Of a stretch of 40,066 nucleotides of DNA, positions 24,308 to 32,285 are shown in pieces. Numbering within the stretch: position 1 is the stretch's first letter; each line of letters opens with the position of its first letter. Under the pieces are notes generated by a model. It had not been told where the DNA came from. It saw only the letters and a list, made by a program, of their open reading frames with translations, and searched no databases. The position numbers and the translations under genes are program-made. Origin of the DNA: CAKKQX01 sp046313915. Its GTDB lineage: Bacteria; Pseudomonadota; Gammaproteobacteria; Burkholderiales; SG8-41. The stretch spans positions 1 through 40,066 of the forward strand of contig JBKBXX010000015.1 in the NCBI GenBank assembly GCA_046313915.1. Reading direction: 5' to 3'.

Positions 24308-25474
24308 TCAGAAACCCGTGCGAAACGCCCGCGCGGAAAAAAAGATGCCGCTTGGCTTTTCCGCAGAGATTTCCGCGATCTGCATCAATCTCGCCGTGTC
24401 ATAGACAACGACCCGGTCGTCGTCGCGCGCCGAGATCCATACCGCCTCGCCGCGAGGCGTGAACTCCATATGCAAAATCGCCCGTCCGGGCTTGAGTGTC
24501 GCTTCCACGGCACGCCGTTCGGTATCGATCACCTGCACGGTATCGTTGTGCGGCAGCGCAAAGTTTACCCAGACCTGCCGACCATCGGGACGCGCAATGA
24601 CGAATACCGGTTGGCCGGCGACTGTGATACGGCCAACCTCGCGCCAGGTTTCGGTGTCGAGCACCAGTACTTCATGATGACCGACCGCGGGTACGAATGC
24701 AAAACGGCCCGCCATGGCCCACCCTTCGAGATGCGGCATTTTGTAGACGGGAAGCTTCTGTGCGCCCCTGCCGTAACCTTCGAGTACTCGCTTGACACCG
24801 TGCTCCGGGTGCCACAGATCGAGCATCGCCATGCCATCCTCACCGAACAGGCCAGCAAGATAATAGCGCCCATCCGGTGTCACCAGTGCGTCATAAGGCT
24901 CTTTGCCAACGTCCTTGAATTTGGTAACCACCGGCGATGCGCCGGCACCAAAATCAGCAACCCAGATCTCTCCGGCCTCGAACAGGCTGAACACGAAACG
25001 GTTGCCGGGCGCATCTTCAAGCCCCACGACCTTGGCACGCCGGCCATCCCCATAAATCGCGGGAATGTCGGCAAGCAGCTCCAGCGTGTCGGCAGTAAAA
25101 ACCTTCACGCCGCCAGGACTGTAATTCGCAACGGCTACGAACTTTCCATCCTGCGAAATCGCGCCACCGATACTGTTACCGGACTGCACCACACGCCGCA
25201 CAATGCGTGCCCGCAGCAGGTCGACCTTGGTCAGTCCGCCATCGCGCCCGAAGACATAGGCGTAACGACCATCGCGGGAGTAGACGATCGACGCATGCGA
25301 GAGGTCGCCCAGACCGGGCAGCCGGCCGATGGCAACACGCCGCGTGGTATCGACAAGCTGCAGCGAGCCGGAGGCGCGCTCGACCACGACACCGAGATCG
25401 CCGCTACTGCGCAGATCGGCCCCCGCGCAGCCCGCGACGAGCGCCGTCAGCACGAACAAGGTTTTAATGTGCAT
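24308..25474 (-). CDS. nirF: Heme d1 biosynthesis lipoprotein NirF
   Basis: A 388-residue d1-type beta-propeller protein. The N-terminus MHIKTLFVLTALVAGCAG is a lipoprotein signal with lipobox VAGC, so it is anchored on the periplasmic side. Propeller repeats (YSRDGRYAYVFGRDGGLTKVD, SQDGKFVAVANYSPGGVKVF, TPDGRYYLAGLFGEDGMAMLD) match the NirS d1 domain, but the cytochrome c domain is absent. NirF is required for a late step of d1 synthesis. The start at 25474 overlaps nirC by 11 bp and was preferred for its lipobox. Confidence 0.93.
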   Translation of the reverse strand: MHIKTLFVLTALVAGCAGADLRSSGDLGVVVERASGSLQLVDTTRRVAIGRLPGLGDLSHASIVYSRDGRYAYVFGRDGGLTKVDLLRARIVRRVVQSGNSIGGAISQDGKFVAVANYSPGGVKVFTADTLELLADIPAIYGDGRRAKVVGLEDAPGNRFVFSLFEAGEIWVADFGAGASPVVTKFKDVGKEPYDALVTPDGRYYLAGLFGEDGMAMLDLWHPEHGVKRVLEGYGRGAQKLPVYKMPHLEGWAMAGRFAFVPAVGHHEVLVLDTETWREVGRITVAGQPVFVIARPDGRQVWVNFALPHNDTVQVIDTERRAVEATLKPGRAILHMEFTPRGEAVWISARDDDRVVVYDTARLMQIAEISAEKPSGIFFSARAFRTGF

Positions 25475-25811
25475 CCGGCATCCCCTCCCGCAGTTGCGCT
25501 GCGATCCAGGAAACCTCGGCTTCCGACAACAGCGGCCGCCACCCCGGCATCGCAGTGCCATGCCGGCCATCGAGAATGACGGCAGCCAGATAAGGCGCCG
25601 ACTTGTGCCTGAGCACCTGTGGTGTCAGTGCCGGGCCAAGGCCGCCGTTCAGTGTCATGCCGTGGCACGAACCGCAATCATGGCGCACGATGTACATCAA
25701 TTCGGCTTGCCGTGCGGGCGACACCGGACCCGGAGGACGGGCAACGAGCGGCTCAACAGCCATTGCCGCTGCGGTGGCAAGACCGCCACCCAGCAGCACC
25801 GCCGCGATCAT
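25464..25811 (-). CDS. nirC: c-type cytochrome NirC
   Basis: A small periplasmic monoheme cytochrome c, about 115 residues. A hydrophobic leader (MIAAVLLGGGLATAAAMA) is followed by IVRHDCGSCHGMTLNGGLGPAL with the CxxCH heme site, and by GTAMPGWRPLLSEAEVSWIA, where M in AMPGW is the likely sixth ligand. NirC is the usual gene between nirM and nirF and is implicated in electron transfer during d1 maturation. Start is uncertain: ATG 25811 gives a leader with no basic residue, while TTG at 25823 adds a Lys. Confidence 0.85.
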   Translation of the reverse strand: MIAAVLLGGGLATAAAMAVEPLVARPPGPVSPARQAELMYIVRHDCGSCHGMTLNGGLGPALTPQVLRHKSAPYLAAVILDGRHGTAMPGWRPLLSEAEVSWIAAQLREGMPDAH

Positions 25812-25888
25812 GACCGGCTTCAAGGGGAAAAACAGGCGGCGTCCGGCATCGATACGCCGCCCGGCCCGTCGACGGAGCCGGCCGTCGG

Positions 25889-26197
25889 CTACAGCCCCAA
25901 GACCCACTTCACCAGCTTCTGGACATCGGCGTCCGGCACTGCAGCGTTGGGCGGCATCGGAACCGGACCCCAGACGCCCGACCCGCCCTTTTTCACCTTG
26001 TCGGACAATTTAGCGACAGCATCAGCCTGGCCTTTGTATTTCTTGGCCACGTCCTTGTAGGCCGGGCCGACTGACTTCTTGTCGATCTGATGGCAAGCCA
26101 TGCAATTGTATTTCTTCGCCAGTGCCTCGTCGGCCATGGCTGCCGGTGCCACTGCCACGGCCCCCGCGACGACAAATATTGCCAGTATCGGTTTCAT
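25889..26197 (-). CDS. nirM: Cytochrome c551 (nitrite reductase electron donor), NirM
   Basis: A 102-residue class I c-type cytochrome. Signal peptide to about residue 22 (APAAMA-D); mature DEALAKKYNCMACHQIDKKS carries C32, C35 and H36. The Met ligand lies in GPVPMPPN and the C-terminus VQKLVKWVLGL is the classic c551/c8 helix. It carries electrons to NirS. AAGGAG lies 9 nt before the ATG. It lies 16 bp downstream of nirS. Confidence 0.95.
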   Translation of the reverse strand: MKPILAIFVVAGAVAVAPAAMADEALAKKYNCMACHQIDKKSVGPAYKDVAKKYKGQADAVAKLSDKVKKGGSGVWGPVPMPPNAAVPDADVQKLVKWVLGL

Positions 26198-26213
26198 GAT
26201 TCAGACTCCTTTC

Positions 26214-27959
26214 TCAATAGATGTCGTGTGTCGTGTTGTAAACGTTAAACTTCCCGGTAGGCGTTATCAGCCGTGGATCCTTGATTACAGCCTTGAGCTT
26301 GCGCGTTTTGTCGTCGATGACCACGACCGCCGATTCCTGGTTTTTCGCGCTCCAGACCGAAAACCAAACCTCATCGCCCTCCTTGTTGTATTCCGGCTGC
26401 ACTACCCGCTTGGCCCCTTCACTCACACCCGCCCACTCCGCAATCGGCAGGATCTCGGGCGCCTTGTCGAGATTATTGATGTCGAACACCGCGACCGACT
26501 GGCTGATTTTGGCATCCGGATTGAGCGGTGTGTCCACCCACAGGTTCTTCGATTTGGGATGGGTCTTGATGAACAGCGACCCCCCGCCCTGTCCCTTGAG
26601 CGCCTGCACCACTTTCCAGGCATTTTGTTTGTGTCTCTCCGGATCGGTACCGATCAGTGAGATGGTTTCGTCACCGAGATGTCCGGTCGCCCACACCGGG
26701 CCGTATTTCGGATGCACAAAATTGGCACCGCGTCCCGGATGCGGAATCTTGCCGACCTCGATCAGTCTGACGAGCTTGCCTTCCTTGGCGTCCATCACTG
26801 CGATCTTGTTCGATTGGTTCGCCGCCACGAGAAAGTAACGCTTGGTCGAGTCCCATCCCCCGTCATGCAGAAACCTCGCGGCGCCGATCGTGGTCACCTT
26901 GAGATTATTGATATCTTCGTAATTGACGAGCAGGATTTTGCCCGTCTCCTTGACATTGACGACGAACTCAGGCTTGAAATGTGAGGACACGATCGCGGCC
27001 ACTCGCGGTTCCGGATGATATTCCTGCGTGTCTACCGTCATACCCCGCGTCGAGACAATCTTCAACGGCTCGAGCGTGTCACCTTTCATGATCGTGTATT
27101 GCGGAGGCCAGTACGAGCCGGCAATCGCATACTTGTCTTCGAAACCTTTTTTCTTGTATTTCGATGTGTCCACCGAGCGCGCCTCGAGACCGATCCGGAT
27201 TTCAGCGACGTTATCCGGCTTCTCCATCCACAGATCGATCAGATTCACTTTGGCATCGCGCCCGATCACATAGAGATAGCGCCCCGAGGCCGACAGCCTG
27301 GAAATATGCACCGCATAACCGGTCTTGACGATATTGACGATCTTCTTGGTATCGCCGTCGATCAGCGCCACTTCCCCGCTATCGCGCAGCGTGGTTGAAA
27401 ACAGATTTTCAATGTTGTAACTATTCATCTTTTTCTTCGGACGCTGCTCCGGCGGCACGATTACTTTCCACGTTGCCTTCATTTCGGCCATGCCGAATTC
27501 CGGTGGTTGCGGCGGGGTCTGCTGAACATAGCGCGCCATCAGATCGACTTCCTTCTCGGTCAGTTCCCCCGATGTTCCCCAGTTCGGCATGCCGGCCGGC
27601 GATCCGTAGTTGATGAATACCTTCAGGTAATCCGTACCCTTGGTCAGCGTGATGTCGGGTGTGAGCGGCTTGCCGGTCGCTCCTTTGCGCAGCACGCCGT
27701 GACAACCGGCACAGCGCTCGAAATAGACTTGACGGGCGTGTTCGAATTCCGCCTTGGTCATGGGAGGCGCCTTGGGATTGATATCTTGATGCATTTCGAC
27801 GCCGGCCAGCGGGGACCCCCCCGCTTGGTAGCGCAATTCCTCCTGTGTGACGCTAGGCGGAGTCTTCGGCTTTTCTTTTTCCTGCGCGAGTGCAATACCC
27901 GTTGTCAGCGGCACGGCAACCGCCGCCGTAAGAAAAATGGCGAGGTGTCTGGGTGTCAT
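26214..27959 (-). CDS. nirS: Cytochrome cd1 nitrite reductase NirS
   Basis: A 581-residue periplasmic enzyme that reduces nitrite to NO. Signal peptide to about residue 25 (GIALA-Q). The heme c domain has CAGCH (C83, C86, H87). The d1 propeller has GYAVHISRLSASGRYLYVIG with d1 ligand H218, and the two active-site histidines H327 (SSHFKPEF) and H365 (FLHDGGWD), equivalent to His327 and His369 of the Pseudomonas enzyme. The C-terminus TPTGKFNVYNT is standard. It is the first gene of nirSMCFDLGHJN. GGGAG lies about 12 nt before the ATG. Confidence 0.98.
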   Translation of the reverse strand: MTPRHLAIFLTAAVAVPLTTGIALAQEKEKPKTPPSVTQEELRYQAGGSPLAGVEMHQDINPKAPPMTKAEFEHARQVYFERCAGCHGVLRKGATGKPLTPDITLTKGTDYLKVFINYGSPAGMPNWGTSGELTEKEVDLMARYVQQTPPQPPEFGMAEMKATWKVIVPPEQRPKKKMNSYNIENLFSTTLRDSGEVALIDGDTKKIVNIVKTGYAVHISRLSASGRYLYVIGRDAKVNLIDLWMEKPDNVAEIRIGLEARSVDTSKYKKKGFEDKYAIAGSYWPPQYTIMKGDTLEPLKIVSTRGMTVDTQEYHPEPRVAAIVSSHFKPEFVVNVKETGKILLVNYEDINNLKVTTIGAARFLHDGGWDSTKRYFLVAANQSNKIAVMDAKEGKLVRLIEVGKIPHPGRGANFVHPKYGPVWATGHLGDETISLIGTDPERHKQNAWKVVQALKGQGGGSLFIKTHPKSKNLWVDTPLNPDAKISQSVAVFDINNLDKAPEILPIAEWAGVSEGAKRVVQPEYNKEGDEVWFSVWSAKNQESAVVVIDDKTRKLKAVIKDPRLITPTGKFNVYNTTHDIY

Positions 27960-28010
27960 GGCTTGGCTCGGCTCCCGTTCATGTTGTCAAGAAAAAGGCA
28001 ACTCATATTA

Positions 28011-28024
28011 TTGAGCATCGTCAA
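28011..28024. promoter_or_regulatory. Imperfect Dnr/NNR-like box near nirS
   Basis: TTGAGCATCGTCAA keeps TTGA-N6-TCAA symmetry but has G for T and G for A at the inner positions. It lies 52 bp from the nirS start codon. It could be a second, weaker site acting on nirS or a chance near-match. Confidence 0.4.
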
Positions 28025-28172
28025 TTTGCCTGACGTCCACGGCCCGGCACACCGGCAAGGCAATTCCCACTGCAGTGGCGGCTCGGGCCGAGGTCACCAC
28101 AAACGACGATGCATTCGTTGCCATCCATCAATACGAGCCAAAATAGCATCCTGCCAGCGCCGGTTTTATTCC

Positions 28173-28186
28173 TTGATACACATCAA
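28173..28186. promoter_or_regulatory. Perfect FNR/Dnr box in the nirS-nirE divergent promoter
   Basis: TTGATACACATCAA matches TTGAT-N4-ATCAA exactly. It lies in the 347-bp gap that otherwise holds no gene. Toward nirE, a TAGAGT hexamer at 28209-28214 sits where a class II -10 element should be, about 29 bp from the box centre. Toward nirS, a TATTTT-like hexamer lies at a similar distance. The box therefore probably controls both directions. Confidence 0.88.
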
Positions 28187-28306
28187 GGTTATTCCAAAAG
28201 CCGTACCCTAGAGTAATGTCCAGTCGCGGTCGGCTAATTCAACCTTGCTGCCGGTTGCGATCATCCACCCGCCAGGTCACCGGCTGCGGATGAAAGGGAG
28301 CCTCCA

Positions 28307-29107
28307 TTGAATGCAAATGACGGGCCGCGTTGCGGCAAAGTTTATCTGGTCGGCGCGGGGCCGGGAGATCCTGAGCTGCTGACGCTGCGCGCCTTCCGGG
28401 TGCTGGGTCTCGCCGATGTAGTGCTTTACGATCACCTTGTCAATAGCGAAATCGTCGGACTCGCGCCAAGCGGCGCGCAGCGCATCTATGTGGGAAAAGA
28501 ATCCTCGAATCATGCGCTGCCGCAGCACGAGATCAATAATCTGCTGGTCCAGTTTGCCGAGTGCGGCCACCAGGTCGTGCGGCTCAAGGGTGGTGACCCA
28601 TTCATTTTTGGGCGCGGCGGCGAAGAAACAGAAGCGCTGGCGCTCTGCGGCATACCCTTCGAGATCGTACCGGGAATCACGGCAGCCGCTGGCGCTGCGG
28701 CCTATGCCGGCATTCCCCTTACCCACCGTGATTGCGCGCATGCCTGCGTATTGGTTACCGGCCATCTCAAGGACGGAAGCCTCGATCTCGACTGGCAGGC
28801 ACTCGCACGACCGCGGCAAACCATCGTGATCTATATGGGATTGCTGACCCTGCCGAAAATATGCCGGGAACTCGTCACACACGGACTCCCGGAAACGACG
28901 CCCGCCGCGGCGATCCAGCAAGGCACAACCGCAGCCCAGCGCGTCGTTACCGGCACGCTCGTCACGCTGCCAGGCAGAGTTTCGCAGGAAAAACTGAAAA
29001 CGCCGACCTTGATCATCATCGGCGAGGTTGCCAGGCTGCATGAGCAACTCGCCTGGTTTGGCGCATCAGCCGGCCGCCTTGATCCCGCACTCGCGGTTCA
29101 AGCATGA
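28307..29107 (+). CDS. nirE: Uroporphyrinogen-III C-methyltransferase NirE
   Basis: A 266-residue SAM-dependent methyltransferase that makes precorrin-2 from uroporphyrinogen III, the first dedicated step toward siroheme and heme d1. Typical markers are KVYLVGAGPGDPELLTLRA, VVRLKGGDPFIFGRGGEE, and VPGITAAAGAAAYAGIPLTH. The length fits stand-alone CobA/NirE without the CysG dehydrogenase part. The start is a TTG at 28307 with AAAGGGAG 6 nt upstream; no in-frame ATG is available at the family N-terminus. Its position in the nir locus favours nirE over general cobA. Confidence 0.92.
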   Translation: MNANDGPRCGKVYLVGAGPGDPELLTLRAFRVLGLADVVLYDHLVNSEIVGLAPSGAQRIYVGKESSNHALPQHEINNLLVQFAECGHQVVRLKGGDPFIFGRGGEETEALALCGIPFEIVPGITAAAGAAAYAGIPLTHRDCAHACVLVTGHLKDGSLDLDWQALARPRQTIVIYMGLLTLPKICRELVTHGLPETTPAAAIQQGTTAAQRVVTGTLVTLPGRVSQEKLKTPTLIIIGEVARLHEQLAWFGASAGRLDPALAVQA

Positions 29108-29154
29108 CGCCGGTGTGCAATACTCCCGCCTGAACAATCATACCGGACGAAAAA

Positions 29155-29412
29155 ATGGAGCAGGTATTTCAGACAATAGATGCTCGGGGCTGGCAACCGC
29201 CAGAGCCGATGATGCGCGCACTGGAAGCGCTCGAGCTTCTGCCGCACGGCCAGAAGCTCGTCATGCTGATTCACTGCGAGCCGCGCCCCTTGTTCCGCAT
29301 CCTCAGGCAAAACGGCTTTGATTACCGTTCCAAATTCATCCCCGAGGGCTACTTTGAAGTCACCATCTGGCATGCCTCCGACACCTTTGCCGCTTCCGCC
29401 GGTCTCGAATGA
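29155..29412 (+). CDS. DUF2249 domain protein
   Basis: An 85-residue protein: IDARGWQPPEPMMRALEALE, then GQKLVMLIHCEPRPLFRILR, then FEVTIWH. The DxRxxxPPEPM opening and LxxHCEPxPLxxxL match the DUF2249 family (PF10006), a TusA-like fold often found next to denitrification genes but of unknown function. It is 47 bp downstream of nirE and likely co-transcribed. The last 64 bp overlap the 3' end of the convergent heme A synthase gene. Confidence 0.85.
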   Translation: MEQVFQTIDARGWQPPEPMMRALEALELLPHGQKLVMLIHCEPRPLFRILRQNGFDYRSKFIPEGYFEVTIWHASDTFAASAGLE

Positions 29413-30359
29413 AAAATAGCGCTGACCACTACAATCACGATCAATGCGGCCACCATGTTGTGGAGAAGCGCGAGCAGCAGATTGGGCTGAAAAAGGATAA
29501 TGGCAAGGCCCAGCATCACCTGTAACAGCAATGATCCCAGCAAACCCAACCCCCATGCGCGTTGCACGCCACCGCGACGCAGAAGCAACAGCGCGAGCAC
29601 CGACAGACATCCTGCCGTGATCAGCGCTCCAAGCCGATGCGCCATGTGCAGTGCCTGCCGCGCCGGGTCGGACCGCCACGCCCCGTCTGCCGATATGCTC
29701 ACCTCATGCCATGGGTCGAAAGCCGAAAGCGCCCAGTCAGCCGGCCACCAGATGCCATGACAGTCCGGCACGGTGCCGCAGCTCGCAGCCGCGTACCCTG
29801 TGCTGACCATCGCGCCAAGACCAACCTGCAACACGAGAACAGTCAGTCCGGTCCAGGCCCAGAGGGTGAGGCGACGATTCGTGCCACAGTGAAGCCCTCG
29901 TGCTTGATGCACGATTCGCAATCGCAGCCACCACAGCAGCGCCAGCATGGCCATGCCACCGAGCAAATTGCCAAGCGTTACCGCCGGCAATCGAGAACCT
30001 TGCGTGGCACGGCCCAGCACGGCAAGAAAAAGCACCAGCACGACGAGCGCCGCCGCAATTGTGACGCCTTCCGGCCAATCATGTCTTGTGCGAAAGCAGA
30101 CAATGGCGATGATCGCGATCAGCATGCCGATGCCGGCAGCGAATAGCCGGTGCGCGGTGCGCACCGAAACAACGGCCAGGGATTGTTCCGAGACGGCTTG
30201 TTTTGCAGTGGCAACCGGTTCCATCAGTTGCAAACCATAACACGCAGGCCAGTCAGCACAACCGAGGCCGGCCTGATCGAGCCTCAAATACGCGCTGGCA
30301 GCAATCACAGCAAATGCCAGCGCCAGCGCAATGGACGTCGCCGCCTTGAGCAAGTGCAT
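29349..30359 (-). CDS. ctaA: Heme A synthase, COX15/CtaA family
   Basis: A 336-residue membrane protein with about 8 helices. It starts MHLLKAATSIALALAFAVIA, followed by AYLRLDQAGLGCADWPACYG (paired Cys C34, C40). Heme-ligand histidines appear in VRTAHRLFAAG, ALHMAHRLGALI and ALLHNMVAAL. It hydroxylates heme O to heme A. I chose ATG 30359 because AAAGG precedes it closely; an in-frame ATG at 30386 would add nine residues and lies 3 nt after the upstream stop. Its presence at the end of this cluster implies that one of the local heme-copper enzymes uses heme A. Confidence 0.9.
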   Translation of the reverse strand: MHLLKAATSIALALAFAVIAASAYLRLDQAGLGCADWPACYGLQLMEPVATAKQAVSEQSLAVVSVRTAHRLFAAGIGMLIAIIAIVCFRTRHDWPEGVTIAAALVVLVLFLAVLGRATQGSRLPAVTLGNLLGGMAMLALLWWLRLRIVHQARGLHCGTNRRLTLWAWTGLTVLVLQVGLGAMVSTGYAAASCGTVPDCHGIWWPADWALSAFDPWHEVSISADGAWRSDPARQALHMAHRLGALITAGCLSVLALLLLRRGGVQRAWGLGLLGSLLLQVMLGLAIILFQPNLLLALLHNMVAALIVIVVVSAIFHSRPAEAAKVSEACQMVTSK

Positions 30360-30389
30360 CTCGCCTTTGGGATTCCGTCGCTCCATCAG

Positions 30390-32285
30390 CTAGCCGACCG
30401 AGGTCAAAAAAGCATCAGAAAAACAATATTCTTCCGCAAGTCCTCGCTCAAGAAAAGCGGGAAATGCCGTATCCACCATTTTCACCGAACCGCAGATATA
30501 GATTTCGTAACCACTGAGATCCGGGAAATCCCGCAGGATCGCCTCGTGCACGAGGCCGCTACGGCCCCGCCATTGGTCCTCCGGTCTGGCTTCAGAAACC
30601 ACCGGCACGAACTTGAAGTTGTCGTGCTCCCGCTGCCAGCGCTGGGCGAGTTCCATCATGTACAGATCTTTAGGTCGTCTCGCCCCCCAGTACAACAGCA
30701 TCGGCCGCCGGATACCGCGATGAAAAGCGTCTTCGATGATGCTCTTGATTGGCGCAAAGCCGGTTGCGCCGGCAACAAAAACGATCGGCCGTCGGCTTTC
30801 GCGCAGATAAAACGAACCCAGCGGCCCTTCGAAGAGCAAATCGTCGCCAACTTTCATCCGGGTGAACACGTGAGTCGTAAATCGCCCCCCGGCGATCAGG
30901 CGGACATGCAGCTCGACATAACCGCCCTGATGCGGCGGATTGGCGAAAGAAAAGGCGCGCCGTTGGCCACCCGGAAGCAGGATGTTGATGTACTGACCGG
31001 CGACAAAATGAAGGCTTTCGTCGGCCGGCAATGAAATCACGAGCCGCATGACCTCATCCGAGAGCCGCTCCATGCCGGCTACGCACCCGATATAAGTCCG
31101 CACGGTTGCGGCCACAGCCGTGTCACGAGTTTCGTATTCGATCTCCAGATCGGACCGGGGAACGGCGGTACACATAAGCATCTTGCCCAGGGCTTTCTCG
31201 GTATCGGTCAGTGCGCTTTTCTGATAGTTGCCCTGGTCAACGCTGCCATGAAGGAGGATGCACTTGCATTTACCGCAGGCGCCGTTGCGGCACTCAAACG
31301 GCAGATTGATTCCGGCGCGCAGACCAGCTTCGAGAATGGTTTCACCTTCACGCATGGCGACATTGCGGTTATCGGGGTGTATCCACATCAGGAATTCCCG
31401 TTTTGCGCCCCGGTGGAGTTTCGGCGGCAGCCAGGGCATGGCCGCAAAAAACGCGGTTGCTGCAAAAAGCAGCAACCAGACCTGGCCCAGCGGCCAGATA
31501 TACAGCAGCGGAAATACCATCAGATAAAACCAGTCGAGCGCAAGTCTTGTGGGCACCACACCGAAATCTGCCACACCGTCCTGGCTCAGCGCGGGTTTGA
31601 CCAGCGCCAGGGCCAGCAGGGCAAACAGCAGGCCGGCCATGACAGGCCGCGGTGGACTGGTGTTTGCCTTGGGTACGCGCTGCACGTGGACCCACATCAG
31701 CAACAACACCAGCAAGGGCAGACCAATATGAATAAAAGAAAGTAGTGAGAAAAACCGGTCGTTGACGCTTTCCTGGTGGATGAAGTTGCGGATCAGCACA
31801 CCATCGAATATCGGCAGCCAGTCGAGCCACTCGAAACTGCCGATGACCACGAATTGCGCCAGGCTGTCCCAGGGAAGCATGTAGCCGTTGATGCCGGAAA
31901 TATAGACCAGCCAGATGAGTATCACGCCGGTTATCCACGAGAACCAGCGAAAACCGCGAAAGCGGTCGAAGGCGAAATGGCGCAGCAGATGCACAAGCAT
32001 GGTCAGCACCATGGCATCCGAGGCGTAGCGATGCATGCTGCGCATGATCCCACCTGCATACCATTGATCCCTGGTCAAAGCCTCGACCGAAGCATAGGCA
32101 TCGGCTACGCCGGTCCTGAAGAAGATGTAAAGATAAAGCCCGCTGACTGCCACGACCCAGAACAGGAAAAAGGTGATGGCGCCGAGGTGATAGAGCGGAT
32201 TGAGCCTGCTCTCGAAGGCGGCATTGAACAGCGCCTCGATGCGCATGAACAACCATTGCATGCCGCGCTGCAAACGTTTAATCAT
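30390..32285 (-). CDS. Cytochrome b fused to 2Fe-2S ferredoxin and NAD(P)H/flavin reductase domains
   Basis: A 631-residue three-part protein. Residues 1 to about 290 are a bc1/b6-type cytochrome b with about 7 helices. H85/H99 (MHRYASDAMVLTMLVHLL) and H186/H200 give two bis-His hemes, and LALDWFYL (about 248-255) resembles the PEWY quinol-site motif. Residues about 300-385 are a plant-type 2Fe-2S domain with C332, C337, C340 and C372. Residues about 395-631 are a ferredoxin reductase-like module: RAFSFANPP (FAD), VAGATGFAPIKSI and YICGSVKMV (NAD(P)H). It should pass electrons from NAD(P)H via FAD and 2Fe-2S to hemes b, probably quinone. Start 32285 overlaps the upstream gene by 4 bp. Confidence 0.85.
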   Translation of the reverse strand: MIKRLQRGMQWLFMRIEALFNAAFESRLNPLYHLGAITFFLFWVVAVSGLYLYIFFRTGVADAYASVEALTRDQWYAGGIMRSMHRYASDAMVLTMLVHLLRHFAFDRFRGFRWFSWITGVILIWLVYISGINGYMLPWDSLAQFVVIGSFEWLDWLPIFDGVLIRNFIHQESVNDRFFSLLSFIHIGLPLLVLLLMWVHVQRVPKANTSPPRPVMAGLLFALLALALVKPALSQDGVADFGVVPTRLALDWFYLMVFPLLYIWPLGQVWLLLFAATAFFAAMPWLPPKLHRGAKREFLMWIHPDNRNVAMREGETILEAGLRAGINLPFECRNGACGKCKCILLHGSVDQGNYQKSALTDTEKALGKMLMCTAVPRSDLEIEYETRDTAVAATVRTYIGCVAGMERLSDEVMRLVISLPADESLHFVAGQYINILLPGGQRRAFSFANPPHQGGYVELHVRLIAGGRFTTHVFTRMKVGDDLLFEGPLGSFYLRESRRPIVFVAGATGFAPIKSIIEDAFHRGIRRPMLLYWGARRPKDLYMMELAQRWQREHDNFKFVPVVSEARPEDQWRGRSGLVHEAILRDFPDLSGYEIYICGSVKMVDTAFPAFLERGLAEEYCFSDAFLTSVG

